Part shown: in pieces, positions 52,914 through 61,625 of the stretch | Numbering within the stretch: position 1 is the stretch's first letter | Layout of the letters: every line of letters begins with the position of its first letter | Origin: Psychrobacillus glaciei | Lineage (GTDB): Bacteria > Bacillota > Bacilli > Bacillales_A > Planococcaceae | Length of the DNA stretch: 64,000 nt | Direction: 5' to 3' | Assembly (NCBI RefSeq): GCF_008973485.1 | Contig: NZ_CP031223.1 | Location: forward strand, 4,116,001 to 4,180,000 | Translations under genes and position numbers: made by a program | The notes under the pieces: generated by a model | The model's database searches: none | The model's input: the letters and a program-made list of their open reading frames with translations, nothing else | Told to the model about the DNA's origin: nothing

Positions 52914-53381
52914 TCACTTTATTTCATATTTTAATGTTAGCAACATGGCACATAATATACGCGAGCGTAATTCATCTCTCACAGGTAGTGGAATTGCAAG
53001 TGTAGTTCGATTAAGACCCGCTAAAATGAGCTTTGCTTCTCGTTTGGATATAACCTCTTCGTCAATTAATCTGAAAACGATGTCTTCTGTCATGGATTCA
53101 GACGCCCCGTTTTCTAGGCTTTGTATTATATGCTCAATCAAATCAGCCTTTGTATGCGCACGTACGCGGAGAATTCGAATATATCCCCCACCACCGCGCT
53201 TACTTTCCACTAAATAACCGCGATCTTGGGTAAAACGGGTATTTATCACATAGTTGATCTGAGAAGGAACACATTGAAACTTTTCTGCAATTTCACTTCT
53301 TTTTATTTCAATTTGTCCCTTACTCTCTTCTTCTATAATAGACTTTAAATAACCTTCAATTATGTCAGATATATTTTTCAT
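52914..53381 (-). CDS. ctsR: class III heat-shock repressor CtsR
   Basis: Dimeric winged-helix repressor that senses heat through its glycine-rich wing. The 155 residues show MKNISDIIEGYLKSIIEEE, the recognition part KFQCVPSQINYVINTRF and the wing KRGGGGYIRI (about 62-71). A C-terminal McsB/dimer domain follows. It autoregulates through heptad repeats just upstream. Confidence 0.97.
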   Translation of the reverse strand: MKNISDIIEGYLKSIIEEESKGQIEIKRSEIAEKFQCVPSQINYVINTRFTQDRGYLVESKRGGGGYIRILRVRAHTKADLIEHIIQSLENGASESMTEDIVFRLIDEEVISKREAKLILAGLNRTTLAIPLPVRDELRSRILCAMLLTLKYEIK

Positions 53382-53407
53382 CTTCTCACCTCTTCTCGCA
53401 AACTGAC

Positions 53408-53424
53408 TTTGACTAACTTTGACT
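53408..53424 (-). promoter_or_regulatory. CtsR operator
   Basis: AGTCAAAGTTAGTCAAA on the minus strand: two heptads with a 3-base gap, the CtsR consensus arrangement. It lies immediately downstream of the -10 box, so bound CtsR would block initiation. A third partial heptad (GTCAG) follows. Confidence 0.92.
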
Positions 53425-53426
53425 AT

Positions 53427-53455
53427 ATTATAACGAGAAAATTATTTATGTGCAA
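53427..53455 (-). promoter_or_regulatory. sigma-A promoter of ctsR-mcsA-mcsB-clpC
   Basis: TTGCAC (53450-53455), 17-nt spacer, perfect TATAAT (53427-53432). Confidence 0.88.
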
Positions 53456-53572
53456 TTGATACGATTTTTAAGAAATACACATGATTTAACACCCACAACA
53501 TTAGGGAATGAAAAATTTTTGGATTGTTTACCAAAGAGAAATTCCAAGTTCTAATTTCTTCCTCTTTCACTT

Positions 53573-53596
53573 AAAAAAACGTAAATGTCCTTTACG
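53573..53596 (-). terminator. orphan intrinsic terminator upstream of ctsR
   Basis: CGTAAA / TTTACG with a 5-nt loop followed by seven T on the minus strand. No gene ends here. The stretch 53456-54151 shows no protein gene I would support. Confidence 0.7.
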
Positions 53597-53755
53597 TGCA
53601 TACTATCTTTACTATTCCCTGAGTACTTTAGACGAAACGTAGGCTACATTTTTTTCGGTAATCTTGTGGCAAATACTTGTTCGTTGCCCTCTTGAATTAC
53701 GTAGAGACTAGGTGAGTAAGGTGTGGTTAATGAGAGAATAAATCCTTTCCTATTC

Positions 53756-53789
53756 TTTTAAAAGCGAACGAAGAGTCAATTTCGTCCGC
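53756..53789 (-). terminator. orphan terminator of a possible small RNA
   Basis: 9-bp stem GCGGACGAA / TTCGTTCGC (one G-T pair), 8-nt loop, then TTTT on the minus strand. A perfect TATAAT box is at 53862-53867 but its -35 is poor; the product would be about 100 nt. Confidence 0.5.
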
Positions 53790-54151
53790 TCAACGCTTCT
53801 TTATCAATGGATACTATCTATTTTTTTTAGGTTCCACCAGCTCTATTCATCTACCCAATGAATTATATGCTCTTTTTAAATTGTTAATAAAATGAAAAAC
53901 AAATAAAAAATCAAGCTCTAGCGAGTTGAAAGGCTTCACTTATCAGCGCCTCATGCAACTCCGTCTAAACACTCGTTATAAGCACTAATTCATTATTTCG
54001 GCAAAGCATATTGTCTTTTTTGCTTTGGACTAAATATTGGATACACTATTACCGCGGGAATTCTTGTGGTGAAGTAAGATGAAGACGAAGGCGAAAAAAA
54101 ACAACTCGAACTCTAGATTATAAGCATACCCATTTTATATAATTTCTTTTC

Positions 54152-54188
54152 ATAAAAAAAACTACTAACCAGAGCGATTAGTAGTTTT
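54152..54188 (-). terminator. intrinsic terminator of the rsgA-like gene
   Basis: 11-bp perfect stem AAAACTACTAA / TTAGTAGTTTT, 9-nt loop, then TTTT, about 55 bases after the stop. Confidence 0.88.
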
Positions 54189-54242
54189 GGGTTATTCTAA
54201 TTTCAGGCTAACACTTAAAAGATATAGTGAAGTTAATATGCC

Positions 54243-55298
54243 TTATTTTTTCTTTATATAATTTTTCCGGTTATTTTTCGTAATTTGCTTCCACTTATTC
54301 GCTTCTGTTTTTTTGGCAACAACATTATTTTTTCGTTCGATATGGGCAAGCTCTCTTAATAATTTTATATAACTCCTATATCGTTCTTCTTTGAGTGTAC
54401 CGTTAGATATTGCTTCTTGAATCGCACAACCAGGTTCTTTTTTATGTTGACAGTCCCTAAAGCGACATCCTTCTGCTAACTCCTCAATGTCTTTAAAGCT
54501 AGCACTTACACCTTCCGCGCTATCCCATAATTGAAATTCTCGCATCCCAGGGGTGTCTATTAAAAGACCTCCTCCTGGGAGCAACGATAATTCACGATGT
54601 GTTGTCGTATGACGCCCTTTACTATCATCTTCTCGAATATCACTAACCACCATTACTTCTTCCCCAGATAATGCATTGATCAACGAGGATTTACCAACTC
54701 CCGAGGAACCTAAAAGTGCGCCTGTTTTACCTGCAGATAATAGTGTAGCAAGATGATCAATTCCCTCGCTCGTCACACTACTCACTGCAAACACATCTAC
54801 ACCAAAGGCAACTGATTCTACTTCATTCATATAATAGGCCAAGTCGTCACATGCATCTTTTTTTGTTAACACAACAACAGGTGCAGCACCTGAATCCCAT
54901 GCTGCTAATAAATATCTCTCTAAACGACGTACATTAAAGTCATCATTAAGAGACATAACAAGAAATACATAATCAACGTTGACAGCGATTAACTGAATAT
55001 CCGTTGTTTGACCAGCTACTTTTCTTGAAAACTGTGAACTGCGGGGGAGCACTTCCTGAATAATTCCTTTTTCTTCACCAGGCATTTGCTCCATCACAAC
55101 CCAATCCCCTACTGCGGGAAATGCTTCTCGGTCATGGTCAAACTTGAATTTCCCCGAAAGAGAGCATAGCCATTCACCTTCATTTGTTATGACACGATAT
55201 AAGTGTTTGTGCTCAAGTAAAACACGACCCACAATTCCTTTACCAAACATTTTTTCTTCCCATTTATTATTCCAACCATATTTTTCGATTAAATTCAA
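54243..55298 (-). CDS. rsgA: RsgA-family circularly permuted GTPase (long paralogue)
   Basis: Small-subunit-assembly GTPase family. The permuted order of motifs is clear: OB-fold with FPAVGDWVVME, then TKKD (G4), GSSGVGKSSLINALSG (G1), the KGRHTTTHREL switch and DTPGMREFQ (G3). A zinc site CRFRDCQHKKEPGC (Cys, Cys, His, Cys) follows. The 351 residues with the N-terminus NLIEKYGWNNKWEE and a basic tail (KNNRKNYIKKK) mark the longer paralogue group rather than the housekeeping RsgA/YloQ. The start is TTG, 8 bases after GGAGG. It lies just after a terminator and a 21-codon ORF, suggesting attenuation. Confidence 0.88.
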   Translation of the reverse strand: MNLIEKYGWNNKWEEKMFGKGIVGRVLLEHKHLYRVITNEGEWLCSLSGKFKFDHDREAFPAVGDWVVMEQMPGEEKGIIQEVLPRSSQFSRKVAGQTTDIQLIAVNVDYVFLVMSLNDDFNVRRLERYLLAAWDSGAAPVVVLTKKDACDDLAYYMNEVESVAFGVDVFAVSSVTSEGIDHLATLLSAGKTGALLGSSGVGKSSLINALSGEEVMVVSDIREDDSKGRHTTTHRELSLLPGGGLLIDTPGMREFQLWDSAEGVSASFKDIEELAEGCRFRDCQHKKEPGCAIQEAISNGTLKEERYRSYIKLLRELAHIERKNNVVAKKTEANKWKQITKNNRKNYIKKK

Positions 55299-55323
55299 TT
55301 TAACTTCCTCCTAATTTTCCATA

Positions 55324-55361
55324 TAAAAAAACCATGACTGCACAAATCAGCAATCATGGTT
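55324..55361 (-). terminator. intrinsic terminator between the small ORF and the rsgA-like gene
   Basis: AACCATGA.TGC / GCA.TCATGGTT stem, closed by TTTTTTT on the minus strand, only 26 bases before the rsgA start. No promoter is visible between it and rsgA. Confidence 0.8.
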
Positions 55362-55417
55362 CCCCGGTCATTAGTAAAGAAGCATATCAAAAAGAAAAGT
55401 AATAAACACTTACTTTT

Positions 55418-55483
55418 TTAGAGACATTTAGAGTGGGACATCATGAACTTACTGATTCGTGGATTTTTAATTACACTTGCCAT
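55418..55483 (-). CDS. 21-codon ORF, possible leader peptide of rsgA
   Basis: I do not recognise this product. It begins MASVIKNPRI, contains FMM and ends SHSKCL. Translation signals are good: AAAGGAG 9 bases before an ATG. A promoter-like TTGACA / TATTCT pair inside a palindrome lies upstream. Directly after its stop, AAAAGTAA / TTACTTTT can form a hairpin, and a strong terminator follows before rsgA. The layout promoter, short ORF, terminator, gene is what translation-dependent attenuation looks like. It could instead be a free-standing peptide. Confidence 0.45.
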   Translation of the reverse strand: MASVIKNPRISKFMMSHSKCL

Positions 55484-55526
55484 AATGCCTCACTCCTTTC
55501 CTTAAGTTATTTTCAGAATACTATAA

Positions 55527-55547
55527 GTATTGACATTATGTCAATAC
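55527..55547. promoter_or_regulatory. 21-bp palindromic operator-like site
   Basis: Perfect dyad around 55537; its core is TATTGACATTATGTCAATA, extended by G and C. It starts 5 bases after the ABC permease stop. On the minus strand it embeds a TTGACA -35 box (55539-55544) with TATTCT 18 bases on (55515-55520), so a bound regulator would cover the promoter. Confidence 0.65.
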
Positions 55548-55551
55548 ATTT

Positions 55552-56502
55552 TTATGCAGTTACATCTCTCTTAGTAAAAGACCAGTAACTAATAACTAAA
55601 AAGACAATGACATATACCAAAATGACTGCTATAGAAAATAGCATTGTTTGTCCCTCAATCATCGGGTGGTTATTTCCTATATATTGGCTTAGATTTGTAT
55701 TTGCGAATAAGACGTACTTCACAAACTCAAATCTGGATAAAATCATTACTATGTTTACCCCCATGAACATAAGGAAAATGGATATACCAATAGCAAGTGA
55801 ACTTGACCGGAATACGGAACCTATCATAAAAGCAAGCGTTCCAATAACAAATACATTTATAAGTGATAAACCAGTTAATAATAGAAGTCTTCCCCAGAAA
55901 GAAACGACTACAATCTGCCCATTCACTAACTCTAATTCTTTACCACCAATGGAATCAAAGAAGATATATCCACTTATCACACCTACTATAAATAGAACCA
56001 TTGTCATTACAATTGCAAATATCCCAACCGTAATAAGTTTAGAGGTTAAAATTTTCCATCTCTTCACCGGTCTAGTTAATAGCATTTTAATAGTACCTTG
56101 TGAAAACTCTGAGGCTACAATACCAGCGGCAACTACAACAGTAAATAATGTAATTATAGATAACATCCCAGGAATATCGCTGATAAAATATTTTTCTTCG
56201 TCAAGATCTATTGGAGCAATATTATGTTCTAAACGGTACTTTTCAACCTCTATCGATTCTTTAAACTGTTGCTTTTGATCTTTGGTCAAATTAGGAATTG
56301 CTAACTGTCCCTCAGAAGTCGTAATTTTTTCCTGACTATCCTGTTTCCAATCTACCCGCGATTCTGATTGGTTGTTAATCCATTTATTAATTCCTGCAAA
56401 ACCAATCATGAGAAGAGCAACGAGCACAACCATCACCCAAGTAGCTTTCTTACTCCAGAGTTTTAACCATTCATTTCTTATGAGATTCAGCAATTTGCCC
56501 AC
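55552..56502 (-). CDS. ABC-2 type transporter permease (YhcI/BcrB-like)
   Basis: Membrane subunit of an ABC exporter, 316 residues. An N-terminal cytoplasmic helix (LLNLIRNEWLKLWSKKATWV) leads into the first span. A large extracytoplasmic loop (about 40-105, rich in Lys, Gln and Glu) follows, then five more hydrophobic segments with SEFSQGTIKMLLTRPVKRW, the typical ABC-2 coupling region. It overlaps the ATPase gene by 32 bases. Substrate unknown; relatives are linked to peptide-antibiotic resistance or have no known role. Confidence 0.85.
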   Translation of the reverse strand: MGKLLNLIRNEWLKLWSKKATWVMVVLVALLMIGFAGINKWINNQSESRVDWKQDSQEKITTSEGQLAIPNLTKDQKQQFKESIEVEKYRLEHNIAPIDLDEEKYFISDIPGMLSIITLFTVVVAAGIVASEFSQGTIKMLLTRPVKRWKILTSKLITVGIFAIVMTMVLFIVGVISGYIFFDSIGGKELELVNGQIVVVSFWGRLLLLTGLSLINVFVIGTLAFMIGSVFRSSSLAIGISIFLMFMGVNIVMILSRFEFVKYVLFANTNLSQYIGNNHPMIEGQTMLFSIAVILVYVIVFLVISYWSFTKRDVTA

Positions 56503-57394
56503 CTCCAGTTAATTCTAAAAATTGATCTTCCAACGTTTTTTTATGTGGACTGAACAAATAGATATGCAAATTACTTGCAACCATTTCCGCAATAAAAGAT
56601 GGAACTGCCTTCTTTTCTAATGGCAATACGAAACCATCTCCAATCACTTCTACCGGAATGTTTTTAATAGCAAAGAATGTAGTTGCTTGTTCTTTCGGAG
56701 TAACTTCCACGTAGTAATGTGACTCTCGTTCTTCTTTAACTTCTTGTATGGAGATTAATTTTCCATTTTGAATAACGGCGATTCTATCACATATTAACTC
56801 TATTTCAGCTAATAAGTGACTCGACACAAAAATAGAAACTCCATCTTCCGTCGCAATTTTGCGTAAGTACATTCGGAATTCCCGAATTCCAGCTGGATCT
56901 AATCCATTTGTCGGCTCATCTAATATTAAAAACTTAGGACGATGTAGAAGAGCCTGGGCAAGTCCTAAACGTTGGCGCATTCCAAGTGAATACGTTGAAA
57001 CTTTCTCGTGAATTCTATTTTGTAAGCCTACTTGAGCAATTACTTCATCTATTCGAGCTTTTGTTACACTTTTGTTCATTCGTGCAAAGTGCAGCAAGTT
57101 TTTATAGCCACTCATAAATTTGTACATCTCAGGGTTTTCTACAATTACTCCCACTTTACTCATGGTTTCCTCAAAATTTATAGAAATTGCTTGCCCATCA
57201 ATAAATACCTCTCCGGACGTTGGTTTCATCAGTCCTGTCATCATACGTATCGTCGTTGTTTTTCCTGCTCCATTAGGACCTAAAAATCCTGTGATTTGAC
57301 CCGGCAATAAATCTAAGCTGAGGTCATCAATAATCTTCTTTTTTCCAATTACTTTCGTTACATTTTGTAGTTTAACAATTGGTTTCGTTTCCAT
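56471..57394 (-). CDS. ABC transporter ATP-binding protein (YhcH/BcrA-like)
   Basis: ATPase partner of the downstream permease, 307 residues. Walker A is GPNGAGKTTTIRMM (about 39-52), Q-loop VIVENPEMYKFMSG, signature YSLGMRQRLGLAQAL (LSGGQ variant SLGMR), Walker B FLILDEPTNGLDPAG and the H-loop SSHLLAE. The SLGMRQR signature and C-terminal accessory domain are typical of the bacitracin-type and NatA-like exporters. A GGAAGGTGTGAGG ribosome site precedes the ATG. No two-component system or immunity gene is adjacent. Confidence 0.88.
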   Translation of the reverse strand: METKPIVKLQNVTKVIGKKKIIDDLSLDLLPGQITGFLGPNGAGKTTTIRMMTGLMKPTSGEVFIDGQAISINFEETMSKVGVIVENPEMYKFMSGYKNLLHFARMNKSVTKARIDEVIAQVGLQNRIHEKVSTYSLGMRQRLGLAQALLHRPKFLILDEPTNGLDPAGIREFRMYLRKIATEDGVSIFVSSHLLAEIELICDRIAVIQNGKLISIQEVKEERESHYYVEVTPKEQATTFFAIKNIPVEVIGDGFVLPLEKKAVPSFIAEMVASNLHIYLFSPHKKTLEDQFLELTGGGQIAESHKK

Positions 57395-57512
57395 TTCCTC
57401 ACACCTTCCTTACTAGGTTATACGTTTTAATACAACAAAAGTTCATTTTAATTAGTAAAATTTTTCATGGAGAGTTACTCGCTAATTCTGCATTACCCTT
57501 TTCGGAGGTGGA

Positions 57513-57535
57513 ATTTGTTATAAAGGATAACAAAT
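57513..57535. repeat. inverted repeat after ykfD
   Basis: ATTTGTTAT / ATAACAAAT, 9-bp perfect dyad with a 5-nt loop, directly beyond the ykfD terminator. Function unknown; it could be an operator for the ABC genes or chance. Confidence 0.4.
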
Positions 57536-57566
57536 AGAAGCATCTCCCTAGGGCAGATGCTTCTAT
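57530..57566 (-). terminator. terminator of the dpp-ykf cluster
   Basis: 12-bp perfect stem ATAGAAGCATCT / AGATGCTTCTAT around a 9-nt loop, just after the ykfD stop. The following T-run (TTGTT) is short. Confidence 0.7.
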
Positions 57567-57568
57567 AC

Positions 57569-58531
57569 CTATTTATATAAATGACACGCCACAAAGTGAC
57601 CTGATACTTGTTCCTTCCAAGCTGGTTTTTCTTCCGTGCAAATAGACATAGCACTGGCACAGCGAGTTCTAAATACACATCCAGAAGGAGGGTTTATGGG
57701 ACTAGGCAGCTCTCCTTGTAACAGAATGCGCTGCCGTGATTCTTCTATGTCTGGATCCGGAATTGGAATTGCCGATAACAATGCTTTTGTGTAAGGATGC
57801 AATGGATTCTCATACAACTGTTTACTTGTCGTAAGTTCTACCATATGCCCCAGGTACATTACACCAATTCGATCGGAAATATATTTTACCATAGATAAAT
57901 CGTGAGCGATAAACAAATACGTTAGTCCTTTTTCTTTTTGCAGTCGTTGCAATAACTTAACTACTTGCGCTTGAACAGACACATCTAAAGCTGATATTGG
58001 TTCATCTGCTATGATGAATTCTGGATCTAGGGCTAGTGCACGTGCAATTCCAATGCGCTGTCTTTGTCCACCAGAAAATTCATGTGGATAACGATTAGCA
58101 TGATCCCTATTAAGCCCTACATCCTCTAATAGCTCATATACTTTATTTTTTAACGCTTCTTTTGATTTATATAATTTATGTACTTCCATTGGTTCTGCAA
58201 TTATTTCTAGTACTGTTGAACGTGGATTTAAAGATGCATATGGATCTTGAAAAATCATTTGCACTTTTTTCAAATAGACTTTTCGCTCTTTATCCGTCAT
58301 CTCATGCACACTTCTACCCTCAAACAGAACATTTCCTTCTGTTTTATTGTACAACCCTAAAATGGTTCGCCCTGCAGTGGACTTTCCACAACCTGACTCT
58401 CCAACAAGGCCAAATGTTTCACCCCGAACGATGTCGAAACTAATCCCATCTACCGCCTTTAATGTTTCTCCATGTCCTATTTCAAAATGGCGTTTCAAAT
58501 TTTCTACAGACAAAAGAACTTTTTCTGTCAC
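57569..58531 (-). CDS. ykfD: oligopeptide ABC transporter ATP-binding protein (OppF/YkfD-like)
   Basis: Second ATPase of a peptide importer, 320 residues. Walker [15 protein letters not shown] (about 44-57), Q-loop [11 protein letters not shown], signature [15 protein letters not shown], Walker [13 protein letters not shown] and the H-loop AHDLSMV are present. The C-terminal oligopeptide-transporter domain has GCVFRTRC..A and CTEEKP cysteines, which often bind an iron-sulfur cluster. It is last in the cluster, as ykfD is in B. subtilis, and partners DppD at the other end. Confidence 0.92.
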   Translation of the reverse strand: MTEKVLLSVENLKRHFEIGHGETLKAVDGISFDIVRGETFGLVGESGCGKSTAGRTILGLYNKTEGNVLFEGRSVHEMTDKERKVYLKKVQMIFQDPYASLNPRSTVLEIIAEPMEVHKLYKSKEALKNKVYELLEDVGLNRDHANRYPHEFSGGQRQRIGIARALALDPEFIIADEPISALDVSVQAQVVKLLQRLQKEKGLTYLFIAHDLSMVKYISDRIGVMYLGHMVELTTSKQLYENPLHPYTKALLSAIPIPDPDIEESRQRILLQGELPSPINPPSGCVFRTRCASAMSICTEEKPAWKEQVSGHFVACHLYK

Positions 58532-58542
58532 GCAAATCCCCC

Positions 58543-59466
58543 CTAAACCGCGTACCTTCTCACTGCACAGATTTCCTTCTCCAAATTGGATCCTTCTATC
58601 ACTAAAATTTCAACTGTTTTTCCGGTAGAATGAGAGTGCAATAATTGTCCATTTCCATAGTAAAACCCAACATGGCGCACAGGTCCTGTACCTTCATCAT
58701 TTGCAAAAAAGATTAAATCCCCTTTTTTCCAAGCGGAAGGATCATCTATCGAGACTTCTTGTCCATTACGAGCTTGGTCACTTGCATCACGCGGTATTAA
58801 ATATCCACAAGCTTTCAACATATTGTACGAAAATCCTGAACAGTCAAACCCGTAAGGAGACATCCCACCCCATAAATAAGGCAAGTCTAAGTAAAGTTCG
58901 CCTAAAGTTACTGCATATTCTGCAGGACATTTTGGGTATTGCCATATCGATTTTGCAAATTCAGCATGCTGTTTTAGTAGCAATGCTTCCCCATGAGGTG
59001 TTTGGACTTTAAAATGAGTGTCATCTTCTGAAACAACTGGAAGAGTCGCATTAAATGGCACAATGAGCAACGGCTTCTTTTTCATGTCCCATAACTGAGA
59101 TCTCACTGAAGAAACACGAGCAACCCCTATAGAATTCACTTGTTCAGATTTCTGTAATTGCGTTATAGGAACCCACCCTGGATATCCACGGCTCTCTTTT
59201 TTAGAAGGCTGCCAAATAGCTACAATTTTTGCCCAGTCTCCTATTATTTCCTCGACAAGTACGGGTTCTCCATATAGAAGTTGTGTCTGCACTCTATTTT
59301 CATTACAAAGGGCGAGTCTTTCTTTATATGGTAATGCTTCAAGCCATTCAACTAATAAAACAGGATTTGCAGTCCCAGGTGCATCCAGTTCTCTAGCAGA
59401 GGCCGGCTCCGTCCAAACAGTTGCAACTTTTACTGAACAAATCCATTCATTCGCTACTATCGTCAT
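58543..59466 (-). CDS. ykfC: gamma-D-glutamyl-L-diamino acid endopeptidase, NlpC/P60 (YkfC-like)
   Basis: Cytosolic cysteine peptidase that cuts L-Ala-gamma-D-Glu-diaminopimelate murein peptides. Of 307 residues, about 1-175 form SH3-like domains that recognise the free N-terminal alanine. The catalytic NlpC/P60 domain follows, with the nucleophile in [13 protein letters not shown] and the histidine in [20 protein letters not shown]. No signal peptide is present, consistent with an intracellular role. The product suits YkfB next door. Confidence 0.92.
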   Translation of the reverse strand: MTIVANEWICSVKVATVWTEPASARELDAPGTANPVLLVEWLEALPYKERLALCNENRVQTQLLYGEPVLVEEIIGDWAKIVAIWQPSKKESRGYPGWVPITQLQKSEQVNSIGVARVSSVRSQLWDMKKKPLLIVPFNATLPVVSEDDTHFKVQTPHGEALLLKQHAEFAKSIWQYPKCPAEYAVTLGELYLDLPYLWGGMSPYGFDCSGFSYNMLKACGYLIPRDASDQARNGQEVSIDDPSAWKKGDLIFFANDEGTGPVRHVGFYYGNGQLLHSHSTGKTVEILVIEGSNLEKEICAVRRYAV

Positions 59467-59477
59467 CTACTAACCTC

Positions 59478-60560
59478 CTATCCCTTTTCCACACGTAAAA
59501 TACCAAGACCAGGCTCTTGTGAGAACCTCATTTTACTTCTTTCATAAACGACCCCACCAACAACGAGATCTTTTGCCAGCATCAGAGGTGCATCAAAATC
59601 ATAGTATTGGATATTTTGATGGCTGGCAGCAAAATGAGCAGCGGCTGTAATTCCTATTTTCGTTTCAATCATACTTCCTACCATACATGCAACTCCACTT
59701 GCTTCCGCTAGTGTATTAATCTTTATAGCGTTATATATACCGCCGGATTTCATTAGCTTTATATTAATCAAATCGGCAGCCCGCATTTCTAAAACTCTTT
59801 TTGCATCATTTACTGAAAACACACTCTCATCCGCCATGATAGGTGTATATGTACGATCTGTTACATATTTTAGTCCTTCTATATCATGGGCAGGAACGGG
59901 TTGTTCTACAAATTCAATTTCAAGACCAGCATCTTCCATTGATTGAATAGCTCTTACTGCTTCTTTGGCATTCCATCCTTGATTTGCATCAAGTCTTAAC
60001 TTAGGCTCATTTCCTACACGTTCTCGAATAGCGTAAATACGAGCAATATCATCTTTAATGTTACCTATCCCTACTTTTACTTTCAGTACATTAAATCCTT
60101 CATTTATATATCGTACAGCATCATCTGCCATTTCTTTAGGCTCATTAATACTAACTGTAAAATCAGTTTCGAGTTTACTTTGATATCCTCCGAGAAATTG
60201 AAACAACGGAAGCGCTGATTGACGAGCAAGTAAATCGTAAATTGCCATATCAACAGCAGCTTTCGCACTTGTATTTCGAACGAGCGATGCATTCAGTTTT
60301 TGAAAAATACGTTCACTTTCTAAGAGATTAAGACCTATTAATGAAGGAGCAATTATTTCATTTATCGCATATCGAATACTATCCATCGATTCACCCGTAA
60401 TTACATGCGTTGGGGGTGCTTCCCCATACCCAATAAGTCCTTCACTAGTAGTTACCTTTACATATACGGAATACGCTGTAGTTACTGTTCGGAGTGCAGT
60501 TTTAAAAGGCTTCGTAAGTGGAACAGCTACATCGAATGTTTCGATAGAATGAATTAGCAT
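59478..60560 (-). CDS. ykfB: L-Ala-D/L-Glu epimerase (YkfB-like)
   Basis: Enolase-superfamily racemase that converts L-Ala-D-Glu to L-Ala-L-Glu, making murein dipeptides digestible. The ATG at 60560 (AAAGGGGG upstream) gives 360 residues. The KxK catalytic motif is in NVLKVKVGIG. Metal ligands are in LRLDANQGW, IEFVEQPV and PIMADESVFS, and the second lysine is in LINIKLMKSGG. The specificity is inferred from the ykf neighbours. Confidence 0.93.
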   Translation of the reverse strand: MLIHSIETFDVAVPLTKPFKTALRTVTTAYSVYVKVTTSEGLIGYGEAPPTHVITGESMDSIRYAINEIIAPSLIGLNLLESERIFQKLNASLVRNTSAKAAVDMAIYDLLARQSALPLFQFLGGYQSKLETDFTVSINEPKEMADDAVRYINEGFNVLKVKVGIGNIKDDIARIYAIRERVGNEPKLRLDANQGWNAKEAVRAIQSMEDAGLEIEFVEQPVPAHDIEGLKYVTDRTYTPIMADESVFSVNDAKRVLEMRAADLINIKLMKSGGIYNAIKINTLAEASGVACMVGSMIETKIGITAAAHFAASHQNIQYYDFDAPLMLAKDLVVGGVVYERSKMRFSQEPGLGILRVEKG

Positions 60561-60573
60561 TAATTGGCCCCCT

Positions 60574-61497
60574 TTACTCAACTCCCGGTAAAATAACAAG
60601 TGCTAAATTATTGGCATCTAACTCTGCCTCTGCTCCAAGCGGAACGGCAAAATGAGGTTCACAATGTCCAATCTTGAATCCTCTCACAGCAGGTTTTCCT
60701 AAACTACCTAAGTAATGATTTAGCACTTCATCTAAGGACAAAGATACTTGGCGTTTTTTTGGTTCTGCATCTTTAAAGTCTCCAATAATAAATCCTGCAG
60801 CCGCGTCCAGTATGCCTGCTTGTCGAAGTTGATTGAGCATCCCATCTACCCGATACGGTTCTTCCCCAATATCTTCTATTAATAATAATTTACCTCTTGT
60901 GTCTACCTGGTATTTCGTTCCAACTCCACTTGCAAGGAGTGACAAATTACCTCCTGTTAACTCACCTTGAGCCACTCCCCCTGAAAAGCGTGTTAACGGA
61001 GAAATTGCTTCTGTATAATGCAGTTCCATTGGTGTAAACAATTGCTGAAACATTTTTTTGGATAGATCAGAAAACGTGTCTTTCCCTACATCTGAAGCCA
61101 GCATAGGGCCATGGAAAGTCACAATATCGGAGTATAAATTCATACTTGTATGTAAAAAAGTAATATCTGAATAACCCCAGAAAATTTTCGGACATTCATT
61201 CATTAATTGAAAATCTATTTTATCCGTGTATCTAGCAGACCCATATCCTCCACCAGCACAAATGATTCCTGCAATATTTGGATCAGCGAACATCTCATGT
61301 AAGTCTTCTAAACGTTCCTCATCTGAGCCAGCAAGATAACCATACACGTTTTCTAAACTTTTCCCCATTCGATAAGATAAACCTAGCTCATCTAGGAATT
61401 TTAATGAGCGCTTTAGTTGTTTAGGATTTGGTGGACTAGACGGAGCAATAATACCAATTGTATCTCCTATTTGTAATCGTTTCGGACGAATTTTCAT
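60574..61497 (-). CDS. ykfA: LD-carboxypeptidase (YkfA/LdcA family, S66)
   Basis: Serine peptidase of the S66 family, expected to remove the terminal D-alanine from tetrapeptides. The ATG at 61497 (AAAGGAG upstream) gives 307 residues beginning MKIRPKRLQIGDTIGIIAPSS. The nucleophile lies in ICAGGGYGSARY. FHGPMLASDVG, GGNLSLLASGVG and the histidine in FKIGHCEPHFAVPLG complete the active site. The protein lacks a signal peptide. Confidence 0.92.
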   Translation of the reverse strand: MKIRPKRLQIGDTIGIIAPSSPPNPKQLKRSLKFLDELGLSYRMGKSLENVYGYLAGSDEERLEDLHEMFADPNIAGIICAGGGYGSARYTDKIDFQLMNECPKIFWGYSDITFLHTSMNLYSDIVTFHGPMLASDVGKDTFSDLSKKMFQQLFTPMELHYTEAISPLTRFSGGVAQGELTGGNLSLLASGVGTKYQVDTRGKLLLIEDIGEEPYRVDGMLNQLRQAGILDAAAGFIIGDFKDAEPKKRQVSLSLDEVLNHYLGSLGKPAVRGFKIGHCEPHFAVPLGAEAELDANNLALVILPGVE

Positions 61498-61525
61498 CTT
61501 TTTTTCTCCTTTATTACTTATCAAA

Positions 61526-61551
61526 AGCCGCGGCGCTTTTTAGGTGCCGCT
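61526..61551 (-). other. GC-rich hairpin between dppE and ykfA
   Basis: GCGGC / GCCGC stem (extendable by C-G) followed by GGCTTTTG on the minus strand. It may lower expression of the ykf genes relative to dppE, or mark a processing site. Confidence 0.45.
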
Positions 61552-61625
61552 ACTTTCTCTATTATTCAAAAAGTATTTCTTGTTCACTTAGGTACTGTCT
61601 AGATTAGAATCTTAAGTGCCTGTTC

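Noticed and set aside
54079-54123. 14-residue plus-strand ORF beginning MKTKAKKNN
   Set aside because: No proper ribosome site, promoter or terminator, and too short to distinguish from chance.
55443-55505. 20-residue hydrophobic plus-strand ORF antisense to the leader ORF (begins MNLLIRGFL)
   Set aside because: Its ribosome site is poor and no plus-strand promoter or terminator frames it. The minus-strand ORF has better signals, so this one is probably its mirror.
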